DNA from: Arthrobacter livingstonensis
GTDB lineage: Bacteria > Actinomycetota > Actinomycetes > Actinomycetales > Micrococcaceae
Assembly: GCF_003219815.1 (NCBI RefSeq)
Contig: NZ_QJVD01000012.1
Location: 1-64,000 of the forward strand
DNA length: 64,000 bases
Direction of reading: 5' to 3'
The number at the start of each line of letters is the position of its first letter. The first letter of the stretch is position 1. Shown here in pieces: positions 1-7,626 of this stretch. A program made the position numbers and the translations under genes. The notes below the pieces were generated by a model that saw nothing but the letters and a program-made list of their open reading frames with translations, did not search any database and was not told the origin of the DNA.

Positions 1-355
1 CAAGCAGAAGAGCGGCCGTGCCGGCCAGCACGGCACACCCTGGGGCGGAAGACACTGACGCCGCACCAACCCCGGCCGCTACCGAAACGTCAGCCAGGGA
101 ATCGACACCAACCCCGGCCGCCACGGCTTTGGAATCAACTGCCTTCGCGGGCTTCGGACCGGTCCGGGAGGGAGCGGGCGTGCCGCGGACGTCCCGAGCC
201 GAGGGGGTGGCGGCAGTAGGAGCCACCGCGGGCTTCGGACCGTTCCGGGCGGGGCCGGGCGTGCGGGCAACGTCCTGAGTTGAGGGGTCAGCGGCAGTGG
301 CCGCACCGTCTCCGGAGCCCTGCTCCAACCACTCCGGTGCCGCCACGCCGCTCAC
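1..355 (-). CDS. N-terminal fragment of an unidentified protein, runs off the window start
   Basis: A reverse-strand reading frame is open from a GTG at 355 to the first base of the window, so the C-terminal part is missing. The visible part (about 118 residues) starts SGVAAPEWLEQGSGDG and continues as an Ala/Pro/Gly-rich low-complexity stretch. That stretch holds two related copies of a segment around TPGPARNGPKPA and TPAPSRTGPKPA, followed by AAGVG repeats. A second GTG at 346 is an alternative start; no strong Shine-Dalgarno is seen for either. The frame stays open further upstream to a TAA, but that part uses ATA and AGA codons unlike the rest. A LexA-box-like palindrome lies about 30 bp upstream. 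Actinobacterial DUF222/HNH proteins often have such linkers and SOS control, but no catalytic domain is visible here, so the family is only a guess. Confidence 0.45.
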   Translation of the reverse strand, partial: MSGVAAPEWLEQGSGDGAATAADPSTQDVARTPGPARNGPKPAVAPTAATPSARDVRGTPAPSRTGPKPAKAVDSKAVAAGVGVDSLADVSVAAGVGAASVSSAPGCAVLAGTAALLL

Positions 356-384
356 CTGCCCTGCCAGTCTCTGAAGGATTTCAA

Positions 385-398
385 CGAATATATATTCG
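385..398. promoter_or_regulatory. LexA (SOS) box-like palindrome
   Basis: CGAATATATATTCG is a perfect 14-bp palindrome in an otherwise AT-rich gap. It has the CGAA-N6-TTCG skeleton of actinobacterial SOS boxes (consensus CGAAC-N4-GTTCG), differing only in the inner C and G of the half sites. It sits directly upstream of the reverse-strand ORF that leaves the window at position 1. LexA binding is inferred from the pattern only. Confidence 0.45.
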
Positions 399-567
399 CT
401 AAGAATTAAAAAATCTTTGGTCCTTTACTACCTCTATTCTACGATCTCGGGCCGACATCCGGGCCGGAATCAAACCCCAAACGGCAAATCTGTGGACAAC
501 TTTTTTCGGCTGCATCATGGCCAGCCAAGAGCCGCGACAGGCACGGCCAACGTGGGCGGTTTTGGCA

Positions 568-607
568 GGCCCGACCACCGGCGCGCCGGCCCGACCACCG
601 GTGCGCC
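568..607. repeat. Two tandem 20-bp repeats downstream of the MFS gene
   Basis: GGCCCGACCACCGGCGCGCC (568-587) is followed immediately by the same unit with one C-to-T change (588-607), then by a partial third copy. The repeats lie just beyond the stop codon of the leftward MFS gene and are GC-rich and partly self-complementary (GGCGCGCC). They may act as a weak terminator. The rest of 399-624 shows no convincing gene. Confidence 0.6.
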
Positions 608-624
608 GGCCCATACCCAGCAGC

Positions 625-2028
625 TCAGTCGGCGTCGGCCATTTCCACCGTGAAGGGTTCCGGCGCGATCCGTCGCGCGCGCAGTCCCAGCACCACCATG
701 GGCGCCAGCACGGCCAGGGCCACCATGTTGACCCAGAAGAACCCGCCAGCGGCAAGCACCGGCCCTGCCACGGCAGCCATTGCGGCAGCGCCGAAGTTCA
801 TCATCATGTCGTTGGCCCCCTGCAGCGGCACCCGGAATTCCTCGGACACGGACGCGTTGAGCAGCGACGAGCCCCCGATCAGGCACGCCGACCAGCCCAG
901 CCCCAGCGTGGTGAGCGCGATGGACATTAACACCGGGCTGCTGCTGTCCGAGACGGCCGCGCCCAGCCCGATTGCCGCCAAAAGAATGCCGCACCCCAGT
1001 CCGACCACGCGCCCGGCGCCAAGCCGGTCCACGAGCCAGCCGAAAACGGGGCTCGCAGCGTACATGCCCAGGATGTGGAGGCTGATGACAATCCCAATAA
1101 TCTCCAGCGAGTGCCCGTGCGCGTCCATCGCGACGGGCGTCATGACCATCACGCCGACCATGATCATGTGACCGCCCGTCACCGCAGCCAAGGCAAAAAG
1201 GGCCCGCGGGTTGTGGGAGGCCAAGCGCAGGGACGCCCACGCGCCGTACCGTCTGGAACTCCCGTGCCGTCTGGAAACCGTGCCCCACCTTGACGCCCTC
1301 CCTCGCCTTGAACTCATGCCCCGCCACGGCCGCACGACGGCGGGAGCCGGCTTCCCGGCGGCGTCCGGGTTGGGAGACTGGTCCGGCTTGGCAGTGACTT
1401 CCGCGCCGGCCGGGTCCTCCGGCTGTGCCGCGGCCGGGTGCGCCGTACCCAGGTAGAAGGTGGCGATGACCAGCGCGGCCGTGACGAATGCGACCAGGGA
1501 AAAGAGGAAGGGGCCGGACAGGGGAACCACGCCAAGGCGGATGCCGAGCTGGCGGCCGGGTTCGGACAGGTTGGGGCCGGCCACCGAACCCACCGTGGTG
1601 GCCCAGATGACGATCGCCATGGCCCGGCCGGCCTTTTCGGGCGAGGCTCCGTCGACGGCGGCGTAGCGGGCTTGCAGGCCGGAGGCGCTTGCGGCGCCGA
1701 AGAACAGCATGCCCACGGCCATCAGCCAAAACTGGCCTAGCGCGGCGGATACGAGAACCAGCGCGGCTCCGGCAGCTCCCAAGGCAAATCCCGTGCTCAA
1801 CGCCCAGCGGCGGCCCGCCCGCACGGCAAGGTTGGCCAGCGGCACCGCCACGAGCCCGGCACCCAGGGTGGAGGCCGTCTGCACAAAGCCGGATGCCGCC
1901 GTCGTGCCGGCCAGTTGTGCGGCAAGGATCCCGCCGACAGAGATGCCGGAGGCCACGCCCACACCGGACAGGAGTTGGCCGGCGACGAGGACCCGCTGGT
2001 TTCGGCGGGCCGTGCTGGAAACGGTCAT
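625..2028 (-). CDS. MFS transporter
   Basis: A 467-residue integral membrane protein with the usual two six-helix bundles of the major facilitator superfamily. Hydrophobic segments run from residue about 12 onward. The cytoplasmic loop between helices 2 and 3 carries a basic NLAVRAGRRWAL segment of the MFS type. The central loop (about residues 190-265) is long, Pro/Ala- and then Arg/Ser-rich, and is the least conserved-looking part. Likely an efflux or uptake permease of the plasma membrane; the substrate cannot be read from the sequence. The ATG at 2028 begins MTVSSTARRNQRV, giving a short basic cytoplasmic N-terminus before helix 1. It is divergent from the MalY-like aminotransferase across a 113-bp gap, so the two may share control. 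Confidence 0.85.
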   Translation of the reverse strand: MTVSSTARRNQRVLVAGQLLSGVGVASGISVGGILAAQLAGTTAASGFVQTASTLGAGLVAVPLANLAVRAGRRWALSTGFALGAAGAALVLVSAALGQFWLMAVGMLFFGAASASGLQARYAAVDGASPEKAGRAMAIVIWATTVGSVAGPNLSEPGRQLGIRLGVVPLSGPFLFSLVAFVTAALVIATFYLGTAHPAAAQPEDPAGAEVTAKPDQSPNPDAAGKPAPAVVRPWRGMSSRRGRASRWGTVSRRHGSSRRYGAWASLRLASHNPRALFALAAVTGGHMIMVGVMVMTPVAMDAHGHSLEIIGIVISLHILGMYAASPVFGWLVDRLGAGRVVGLGCGILLAAIGLGAAVSDSSSPVLMSIALTTLGLGWSACLIGGSSLLNASVSEEFRVPLQGANDMMMNFGAAAMAAVAGPVLAAGGFFWVNMVALAVLAPMVVLGLRARRIAPEPFTVEMADAD

Positions 2029-2141
2029 GGGTGGATTCTAGCGGCGAAGTGCCCTTCGGACCGGGTGGCGGCATATCCGGTGCGGTACGGCTGTGGAAAG
2101 ATTCGGTGAAAGGCACATCTTCCACAACACCAGGGGCAGCC

Positions 2142-3320
2142 ATGTTGGAAACACCAGCCCAAGCAGCAGTCGCTGCACGGTTTGACGCCATCACGGCGGA
2201 GCAGCTGCGGGACGTCGGCAGCCTGAAGTGGACGGGGTTTGCCCAGCTTCTGCCGGCGTGGGTGGCGGAGATGGACTTTGGCCTGGCGCCCCCCATCGCG
2301 AAGGCGGTGCAGAACGCCGTGGCGCAGGGGCTCACCGGCTATCTGCCAGCCGGACTGGTGGACGCGATGGGAGCGGCCTGCAGCGACTTCCTGCTGACCC
2401 GCCACGGCTGGGACGTGCCCGCGGACTGGATCCGTCCCGCGTCCGACGTCCTGACCGCCCTGGAGAGCACCATCAAGTACTTCAGCGCCCCCGGTGCCAG
2501 GATTGTGGTGCCCACCCCCGCGTACATGCCATTTCTGAAGCTGCCCAAAATCCATGGCCGGCAACTGGTGGAGGTGCCGCTGCTGCGCACTGATTCGTCG
2601 TGGGAAATGGACTATGCCGCCCTCGACGCGGCGCTCGCCGGCGGCGGTATGTTGGTGCTCTGCAATCCCCACAATCCGCTGGGCAAGGTATACAGCCGGG
2701 ATGAGCTGCTCCGGATTTCAAAGATCGTGGCTGCCCGCGGCGCGCGCGTGTTCTCGGATGAAATCCATGCTCCGCTGGTGTACGACGGCGGCACCCACGT
2801 CCCGTACGCATCGGTCGGTTCTGCTGCGGCCGGGCACACGGTGACGGGCACCTCGGCGTCGAAGGCGTGGAACCTGGCTGGGCTGAAGGCTGCGCAAATG
2901 ATATTTTCCAATGCCGCGGACCGCGAGAAGTGGGCCGAGGTGGGCGAATTTGCGGAACACGGCGCAAGCACACTGGGCGTGGTGGCAAACATCGCTGCGT
3001 ACCGGGACGGCGGGCCGTGGCGCAGCGATGTACTGGGCTATCTGGACGGGAACCGGCAGTTGCTGGGCGAACTTTTGGGCGAACATTTGCCGGGTGCGGG
3101 CTGGCTGCGGCCCGCCGGGACGTACCTGGCATTCCTCGACTGCTCGCAACTGGGAATCGCAGGATCCTCGGCTGACTTCTTTCGGGAGGACGCAGGGGTG
3201 GTGCTGGTGAACGGCGCCGAATGCGGGGTCGCCGGCCGGGGATGGGTGCGGTTGAACTTCGCCGTCCCCCGCCCCATCCTGCGCAGGATTGTGGAACAGA
3301 TGGGTGCCGCGCTGCACTAA
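2142..3320 (+). CDS. MalY/PatB family PLP-dependent aminotransferase (putative C-S lyase)
   Basis: This 392-residue fold-type I PLP enzyme resembles MalY/PatB, which cleave cystathionine or other C-S bonds to pyruvate, ammonia and a thiol. Family landmarks are the N-terminal segment KWTGFAQLLPAWVAEMDFG (the MalY-type K-W…WVAEMDF block), CNPHNPLGKVYSRDEL (the NPxNPxGxxY/W block), SDEIHAPLVY with the cofactor-contacting Asp, and SASKAWNLAGLK with the Schiff-base Lys near residue 241. The ATG at 2142 is chosen because AGGGG lies six bases upstream and the family begins shortly before the KW block. The same frame is open much further upstream but without coding character. The exact substrate (cystathionine, cysteine conjugates or an amino acid) is not decided by the sequence. 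Its neighbour is a divergent MFS permease. Confidence 0.85.
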   Translation: MLETPAQAAVAARFDAITAEQLRDVGSLKWTGFAQLLPAWVAEMDFGLAPPIAKAVQNAVAQGLTGYLPAGLVDAMGAACSDFLLTRHGWDVPADWIRPASDVLTALESTIKYFSAPGARIVVPTPAYMPFLKLPKIHGRQLVEVPLLRTDSSWEMDYAALDAALAGGGMLVLCNPHNPLGKVYSRDELLRISKIVAARGARVFSDEIHAPLVYDGGTHVPYASVGSAAAGHTVTGTSASKAWNLAGLKAAQMIFSNAADREKWAEVGEFAEHGASTLGVVANIAAYRDGGPWRSDVLGYLDGNRQLLGELLGEHLPGAGWLRPAGTYLAFLDCSQLGIAGSSADFFREDAGVVLVNGAECGVAGRGWVRLNFAVPRPILRRIVEQMGAALH

Positions 3321-3334
3321 ACGCCGGATCCCGG

Positions 3335-3376
3335 CCGGATCCCGGGCAGCCCCCGCCGGACCCCGGGCAGCCCCCG
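3335..3376. repeat. Two tandem 21-bp GC-rich repeats between convergent genes
   Basis: CCGGATCCCGGGCAGCCCCC plus a final G (3335-3355) is repeated directly at 3356-3376 with one T-to-C change, and a shortened copy precedes it. The units contain CCCGGG palindromes and can fold into hairpins. They fill the 71-bp gap between the converging aminotransferase and LysG genes, so they may serve as a two-way terminator. Confidence 0.6.
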
Positions 3377-3391
3377 GTGGGCCCCGGCCGG

Positions 3392-4276
3392 CTACGAAAG
3401 CGCGGCAGCCGCCGTCGTGGTGACGGCTGCGGTCAGCAGGTCCAGCGCCACGGACTGGATCTTCCATCGCTGCCAGTACAGCGGAATGCCGGTGACCCGG
3501 CCCGGCACCAGCTCCACGAGGCTCCCGGCCCGCAGTTCGCCGGCACAGTGCACCTCCGGCATGAGCCCCCAGCCGAGTCCCGCCCGGACGGCGGCGGCAA
3601 ATTGCAGGGTGTCGGGGATGAAGTGTTGCGGGGCGGTGAGCCCGGCTCCGGCCACCGCGGCGAAGAAGTTGGATTGCAGGGTGTCGCTACGGTCGAATTG
3701 GATGGCCGGCGCGATCGCAAAGTGCGCGGTGTCGACGCCGTCGGGGAACCACCGGCGCAGGAAGCCAGCCGACGCCACGGCACGGTAGCGCAGCGCGCCG
3801 AGCGGCACCACGGAACAGCCCTGGACGGCGTCGGGCGTGGCCGTCACGGCGGCCATGACTGCCCCGGAGCGAAGCAGCCCGGCGGAATGTTGTTCATCTT
3901 CGCGCAGCACCTCAAAGGTCAGTCCCGATTCCGACGGAACGGCGGCCAGTGCGTCCACGAACCAGGTGGCCAGTGAATCGGCGTTGACCACCAGCGGGAT
4001 GGCGGCGGTGGCGCCCGCGAGTCCCAGTTCCGCGGCGGCGTCGGCCTCCAGCTGGCGCAGCTGCCGGGCGAGCTTGTGCACAACGGCGCCCGGAGCCGTG
4101 GACTGAATGGGCGTGGTGCGCTGCAGCAGCACCTGTCCGGCGGCCTGTTCCATGGCCTTGATGCGCTGCGACACTGCGGATGCGCTCACGTGAAGTGTCC
4201 TGGCCGCCGCGTCAAAGGTGCCGTGTTCCAGCACGGCCAGGAAGGTGCGCAGCTGTTCCGTCTGGAAATTCAACAT
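3392..4276 (-). CDS. lysG: LysR-family regulator of the ArgP/LysG type
   Basis: A 294-residue LysR-type regulator. Residues 1-60 form the winged helix-turn-helix (FLAVLEHGTFDAAARTLHVSASAVSQRIKAME), and the remainder is the periplasmic-binding-like effector domain. The N-terminus MLNFQTEQLRTFLAVLEHG and the recognition helix SASAVSQRIKAMEQAAG are typical of ArgP/LysG/IciA proteins, which activate a neighbouring basic-amino-acid exporter when lysine or arginine accumulates. The divergent neighbour starting 70 bp away is a LysE exporter, which is the classical lysG-lysE arrangement. The ATG at 4276 matches the family start. By family knowledge it should bind the intergenic region and activate lysE; autoregulation is possible. 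Confidence 0.9.
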   Translation of the reverse strand: MLNFQTEQLRTFLAVLEHGTFDAAARTLHVSASAVSQRIKAMEQAAGQVLLQRTTPIQSTAPGAVVHKLARQLRQLEADAAAELGLAGATAAIPLVVNADSLATWFVDALAAVPSESGLTFEVLREDEQHSAGLLRSGAVMAAVTATPDAVQGCSVVPLGALRYRAVASAGFLRRWFPDGVDTAHFAIAPAIQFDRSDTLQSNFFAAVAGAGLTAPQHFIPDTLQFAAAVRAGLGWGLMPEVHCAGELRAGSLVELVPGRVTGIPLYWQRWKIQSVALDLLTAAVTTTAAAALS

Positions 4277-4345
4277 TAGTGTTCCTTATGTATCCCAAGA
4301 ATAATTATCTGTACTGTATGTTCCCAGCCTAGTAGCTTCAAGGGT
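4277..4345. promoter_or_regulatory. lysG-lysE divergent control region
   Basis: This 69-bp AT-rich gap separates the divergent regulator and exporter starts and must hold both promoters. It includes the segment AAGAATAATTATCTGTACTG, which is unusually AT-rich for this genome. LysG-type regulators bind a dyad here in other actinobacteria; I do not see a long perfect dyad, so the exact operator is unassigned. Confidence 0.5.
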
Positions 4346-4966
4346 GTGACTCCACTGGACATCCTCTCGTCGGCAGGCACCGGCCTCGGCGCCGGGCTGG
4401 CCCTCATCATCGCCATTGGCGCGCAGAATGCCTTTGTGCTGCGCCAGGGCCTCCGCGGCGAACATGTTGGGTTGGTGGTTCTGGTCTGCATGCTCAGCGA
4501 CGCCGTCCTCATTGCGGCCGGGATCTTCGGCATCGGCGAAGTGCTGCGGGCGGTGCCGGCCGTGGTCGTGGTGATCCGGCTGGCCGGAGCGGCATTCCTG
4601 CTTGCCTATGGTGTTCTCGCCGCCAAACGAGCGCTCCGGCCCGGCACCCTGACGGCCGGAGCGGAGCAGGGCGCGCTGGGGCGGAAAGCCGTGCTCGCCA
4701 CCGCGCTGACGCTGACCTGGCTGAACCCGCATGTCTACCTGGACACGGTACTGCTGCTGGGCACCCTTGCGAACCAGCACGGCGGGCTGCGGTGGTGGTT
4801 TGGGGCGGGTGCGGTGCTGGGCAGCGTGCTGTGGTTCAGCGCCCTGGGCTTCGGCGCCAGGCTGCTGCGGCAGATATTTGCCAGGCCTGGCGCCTGGCGG
4901 GTGCTCGACGGCGTCATCGCCGTGGTCATGGTGCTGCTGGCCGTGCGGATGGCCTTCGCGTTCTAA
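4346..4966 (+). CDS. lysE: LysE-type basic amino acid exporter
   Basis: A 206-residue membrane protein of the LysE family, which exports lysine and arginine from the cytoplasm. The diagnostic N-terminal motif is present in full: GLALIIAIGAQNAFVLRQG (G-AxGxxxAxxxxxG signature, with GAQNAFVLRQGL as in Corynebacterium LysE). The central motif LTWLNPHVYLDTVLLLG also matches, and about six hydrophobic segments cover the protein. The GTG at 4346 follows AAGGG at a short spacing, and there is no upstream alternative before the divergent lysG. Pairing with the ArgP/LysG regulator supports basic amino acids as substrate rather than the threonine/homoserine of RhtB relatives (compare the RhtB-like gene at 20865). 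Confidence 0.92.
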   Translation: MTPLDILSSAGTGLGAGLALIIAIGAQNAFVLRQGLRGEHVGLVVLVCMLSDAVLIAAGIFGIGEVLRAVPAVVVVIRLAGAAFLLAYGVLAAKRALRPGTLTAGAEQGALGRKAVLATALTLTWLNPHVYLDTVLLLGTLANQHGGLRWWFGAGAVLGSVLWFSALGFGARLLRQIFARPGAWRVLDGVIAVVMVLLAVRMAFAF

Positions 4967-5046
4967 GGCACGGCTTCTCAGGTACTTCTAAGGCACGACG
5001 GCGGATGGTCCCGTTCGCGCCCAACGTGCCCTCCGGCGTCGGGCGC

Positions 5047-5454
5047 CTAGATAAAGTCCATCTCCACCTGCAGGAACGCCTCGGCTGAGGTGATGGCGGC
5101 GGCGAATGCTTCCTTTTCGGTGGGCGACTGCTGTGGGGTGCGGGTGAACCATTCGTGGTTGTTCATGTGGACCTTGGTGAAGCCGCTGCCGGGCGGGGCA
5201 TAAAACACGGCGAAGCGCTGCACGGGCCACTCGGGTCCGGTTTCAATGGCCACCAGGAGGGCCGCATTGAGTGCGGGGTTGAACCACTGGGCGATGGGGC
5301 GGCGGCGGTCCTGGTCGAAGAGCCCGCCGGCGTACCGTGAGGCGGGTTGGGGCCCCATTTCGGCGCACAGGCGGTCCCACCACAACGGCAGGATCTCGCT
5401 GTCGTGGCGAATCCACAGTGCCGGAACCACCGGCTGCTCATCGTGCGGGCCCAT
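5047..5454 (-). CDS. Hypothetical protein, 135 residues
   Basis: A small soluble protein rich in Trp, Phe and Pro. Features are the start MGPHDEQPVVPALWIRHDSE, the central FNPALNAALLVAIETGPEW, and the acidic end AITSAEAFLQVEMDFI. No signal peptide, membrane helix or recognised catalytic motif is seen. Codon use and GC3 are like the neighbours, and the frame ends convergently 80 bp from lysE, so I regard it as a real gene. It resembles conserved hypothetical proteins of Arthrobacter in style, but I cannot name a family or function. Confidence 0.7.
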   Translation of the reverse strand: MGPHDEQPVVPALWIRHDSEILPLWWDRLCAEMGPQPASRYAGGLFDQDRRRPIAQWFNPALNAALLVAIETGPEWPVQRFAVFYAPPGSGFTKVHMNNHEWFTRTPQQSPTEKEAFAAAITSAEAFLQVEMDFI

Positions 5455-5510
5455 GCCTTAATTTTAGCCATTCCGGGCGCAGTTGCCAGTGGCCGGCGAG
5501 ACTTATGAAA

Positions 5511-5559
5511 AGTGCTCGCGAAAAGGGGTGCGTGCCTCATTTGAGAAGTGCTCGCGAAA
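5511..5559. repeat. Intergenic direct repeat AGTGCTCGCGAAA
   Basis: Two identical 13-mers AGTGCTCGCGAAA occur at 5511-5523 and 5547-5559, 36 bp apart, in the gap between the 135-residue hypothetical gene and the HNH/Excalibur gene. The core CTCGCGAAA recurs in inverted form in the intergenic region near 20774-20802. That suggests a dispersed intergenic repeat family rather than a local duplication. Confidence 0.55.
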
Positions 5560-5569
5560 TGGGCCCGCG

Positions 5570-6706
5570 CTATTCGCAGCCAATCCCGTCGCCGTCGCGG
5601 TCAAATTTGGCTTGAAAGCCCGGCTGGCCGACGCGGATGGGAGCGGCCCCGGCGGCCCTGACCGCGGTGCAGTTTTGGTAGAAGACCGCTGCAGGGGCCT
5701 GGACGAGGGGTGCCACGGGCTTGGCAGGGGGAGCTGCCGGTGGCGCGGCCGGTGCCACCTCGACCGGGGCGGCCTTAACCGGCGCCACCGGAGGTACGGC
5801 GGCGGGTTCCTCAGCTGGCGCGGTCTGGTTAGTGGGCACCTTTGTCCCGGAGCAGTCACCCAAAACCCGGGCCATGGCGTCGTGTTCGGCCGCGGTGATC
5901 CACAAACTGTAGGTGGCCTTGACGGAAATCTGCCGGGCCACGTAGTCGCAGCGGTACGCCTTGTTCGGCGGCAGCCAGGTGGCGGCGTCGCCGGCGCCCT
6001 TTTGCTGGTTGGCGGGCCCGTCCACGGCCAGCAGGTTCAGCGGGTCGTTGGCAAAAGCTGTGCGGCGTTCCACGGTCAGCTGCTGCGCACCCTTTTGCCA
6101 GGCATCGTTCAAGGCCACCACATGGTCAATCTGCACCCTGGCGCTGTTCGGCCCGCGCACAAAATCAATGGTGGAAGCGGTGTACGGGTCGGCCAGCACG
6201 CCGGTCAGCACCAGGCAGTCGCGCGTGCCCGGCTTGAAGGTCTTGGCCGTCAGGTCCCGGTCAAGGATGTCGTTGCGGGTGTCGCAGCCATTTTTGTCCA
6301 CGTCCGCCCAGGCCTGGCCAAATTCGGCGCGGCTGTACCCGGTCTTCGGCGCCCGGCCCTTGATGGGCAGTGTGGCCAGGACATCCAGGGCCTTGGCAGC
6401 GAAGGCGGGCTGGACGTTGCCTGCCAGGTCGGCGCCGCCGGCATCGGGGACGGTCCCGCCGTCCAGCGGCGCGGGGTCTTCCTCCGTGGGCGAAGGCTCG
6501 GCCGTGGCTTCCGGCGTCGACGCTGCGGAGCTGCTGGGGGTGCCCTGCACGGTCGACGGAGGTGCGGCGGCAGGTGCCGGAGCGCCACCGCACGCCGTGG
6601 CCACCAACAAGACGGACGCGAACACCGAAGCCATGATGAAATCGGTGGCACGGTAGGTGCCGGCGGTGCCGGTGGTGCGGAACGTGGACGGTCGGGGCTT
6701 GGGCAA
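5570..6706 (-). CDS. Secreted HNH (DUF1524/GmrSD-C) protein with C-terminal Excalibur domain
   Basis: A 378-residue exported lipoprotein. Residues about 25-40 form a hydrophobic stretch ending LLVATACGG, a fair lipobox with Cys as the acylation site, followed by an Ala/Pro/Ser linker. The middle (about 105-245) carries RAEFGQAW, CDTRNDIL and QIDHVVALNDAW, then NLLAVDGPANQQKG and AATWLPPN. These are the landmarks of the DUF1524/GmrSD C-terminal His-Me nuclease family, with DH as the catalytic core. After a long Pro/Ala/Val linker the C-terminus is an Excalibur domain ending DRDGDGIGCE, a calcium-binding EF-like loop. The TTG at 6706 has AGGAAAG upstream; the internal ATG at 6634 is an alternative that still keeps the signal peptide. 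Likely an extracellular or wall-attached DNase, inferred from domains. Confidence 0.85.
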   Translation of the reverse strand: MPKPRPSTFRTTGTAGTYRATDFIMASVFASVLLVATACGGAPAPAAAPPSTVQGTPSSSAASTPEATAEPSPTEEDPAPLDGGTVPDAGGADLAGNVQPAFAAKALDVLATLPIKGRAPKTGYSRAEFGQAWADVDKNGCDTRNDILDRDLTAKTFKPGTRDCLVLTGVLADPYTASTIDFVRGPNSARVQIDHVVALNDAWQKGAQQLTVERRTAFANDPLNLLAVDGPANQQKGAGDAATWLPPNKAYRCDYVARQISVKATYSLWITAAEHDAMARVLGDCSGTKVPTNQTAPAEEPAAVPPVAPVKAAPVEVAPAAPPAAPPAKPVAPLVQAPAAVFYQNCTAVRAAGAAPIRVGQPGFQAKFDRDGDGIGCE

Positions 6707-6789
6707 GGGGCGGCGCTCTTTCCTACGGATAAAGGGGGGACGGATCCAGCTTAGCCCGGGGTCACGACAGGCTCGACCACCGGACAGCC

Positions 6790-7626
6790 TCAGCTGCCGG
6801 CGTCCACCACGGCCAGGATCCGGCGCAGGATTTCCTCGCCCGCGAGCACTCCCCGGACGGAGGTGAGGGACAGGTTCGGGGCCAGGTATCCGGCGTCGTG
6901 CAGCTCACCGTGCAGGGGACGGAACGCAATGTCGGCCGCGGCCAGCATGTCAGCGTCCAAGAGGGAATCACCGGCGGCCAGGACCGTGCCGGCGCCCGTG
7001 CGGCGGGCCACCTCGGCCAGTGCGTCCGACTTCGTGACCGGCGCGGGCACGCAGTACAGTTTCCTTCCCTGCACGGACACGGTCCAGCCGGCCGCGGCGC
7101 ACTCCGCCTGCAATTCCACCAAGAAGGCGTCCGGCATGACCTCACGGTCAACGATGGCGTAGACAAAGAGGTCCTCGGCGCGGTGCAGGCGCAGGATCCA
7201 CCCGGAGAACGTGGGATTGGAAAGGAGCTCCTCCATGGACTCCAGCGGCGCGCAGCCGGCGGCAATCTGTGTGGTCAGGTGCCCCCGCCACTGCGGATCC
7301 GGCACGCCGCGGTGCAACAGCTTGCCGCCGTTGCTGGTGATGGCGTACTCGGGCACGGGCCCGGGCAGCCGCACACGCTCGTACTGCGCCTGGGTGCGGG
7401 TGGTGACGGGCACGAAGGTGGCCACCGCGGCCACCTTGAGCAGAAGGTCCTCTGCGGCGCGGGTCATATAGGAAAGGGGCGCGCCGTCGTACACCTCAGC
7501 CACCACCAGGGGAGGGGCATCCTTGTCCGTGCCCTCAAGCCACAACGCGTTTCTGGAGTAGATCAGCGTCCGGTCCAGGTCGCAGGCCGCCAGATACGGG
7601 CCGGTGCCGGAACGGGTCTCAGACAT
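6790..7626 (-). CDS. HAD-superfamily phosphatase of the Ter metabolite module
   Basis: A 278-residue HAD hydrolase. Motif I is CDLDRTL with the nucleophile Asp16 and acid/base Asp18. A Thr in FVPVTTRT fits motif II, and KSDALAEVARRTG with GDSLLDADML (about residues 198-226) gives motifs III and IV. The cap is of the sucrose-phosphatase-like C2 type by length. It is the last gene of the Ter operon and overlaps the StiP gene by eight bases (ATGTCTGA). In published comparative work on Ter systems, this HAD accompanies the PRTases and the TIM-barrel lyase. The set is predicted to make a nucleoside- or sugar-phosphate-like compound; the HAD would remove a phosphate. The actual substrate is unknown. 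Confidence 0.88.
   Translation of the reverse strand: MSETRSGTGPYLAACDLDRTLIYSRNALWLEGTDKDAPPLVVAEVYDGAPLSYMTRAAEDLLLKVAAVATFVPVTTRTQAQYERVRLPGPVPEYAITSNGGKLLHRGVPDPQWRGHLTTQIAAGCAPLESMEELLSNPTFSGWILRLHRAEDLFVYAIVDREVMPDAFLVELQAECAAAGWTVSVQGRKLYCVPAPVTKSDALAEVARRTGAGTVLAAGDSLLDADMLAAADIAFRPLHGELHDAGYLAPNLSLTSVRGVLAGEEILRRILAVVDAGS

Noticed and set aside
515-2335. 606-residue reverse reading frame across the MFS gene
   Set aside because: It is the same-strand neighbour frame of the MFS gene, rich in Arg, Pro and Gly with no domain pattern. The 625-2028 frame has clear membrane helices.
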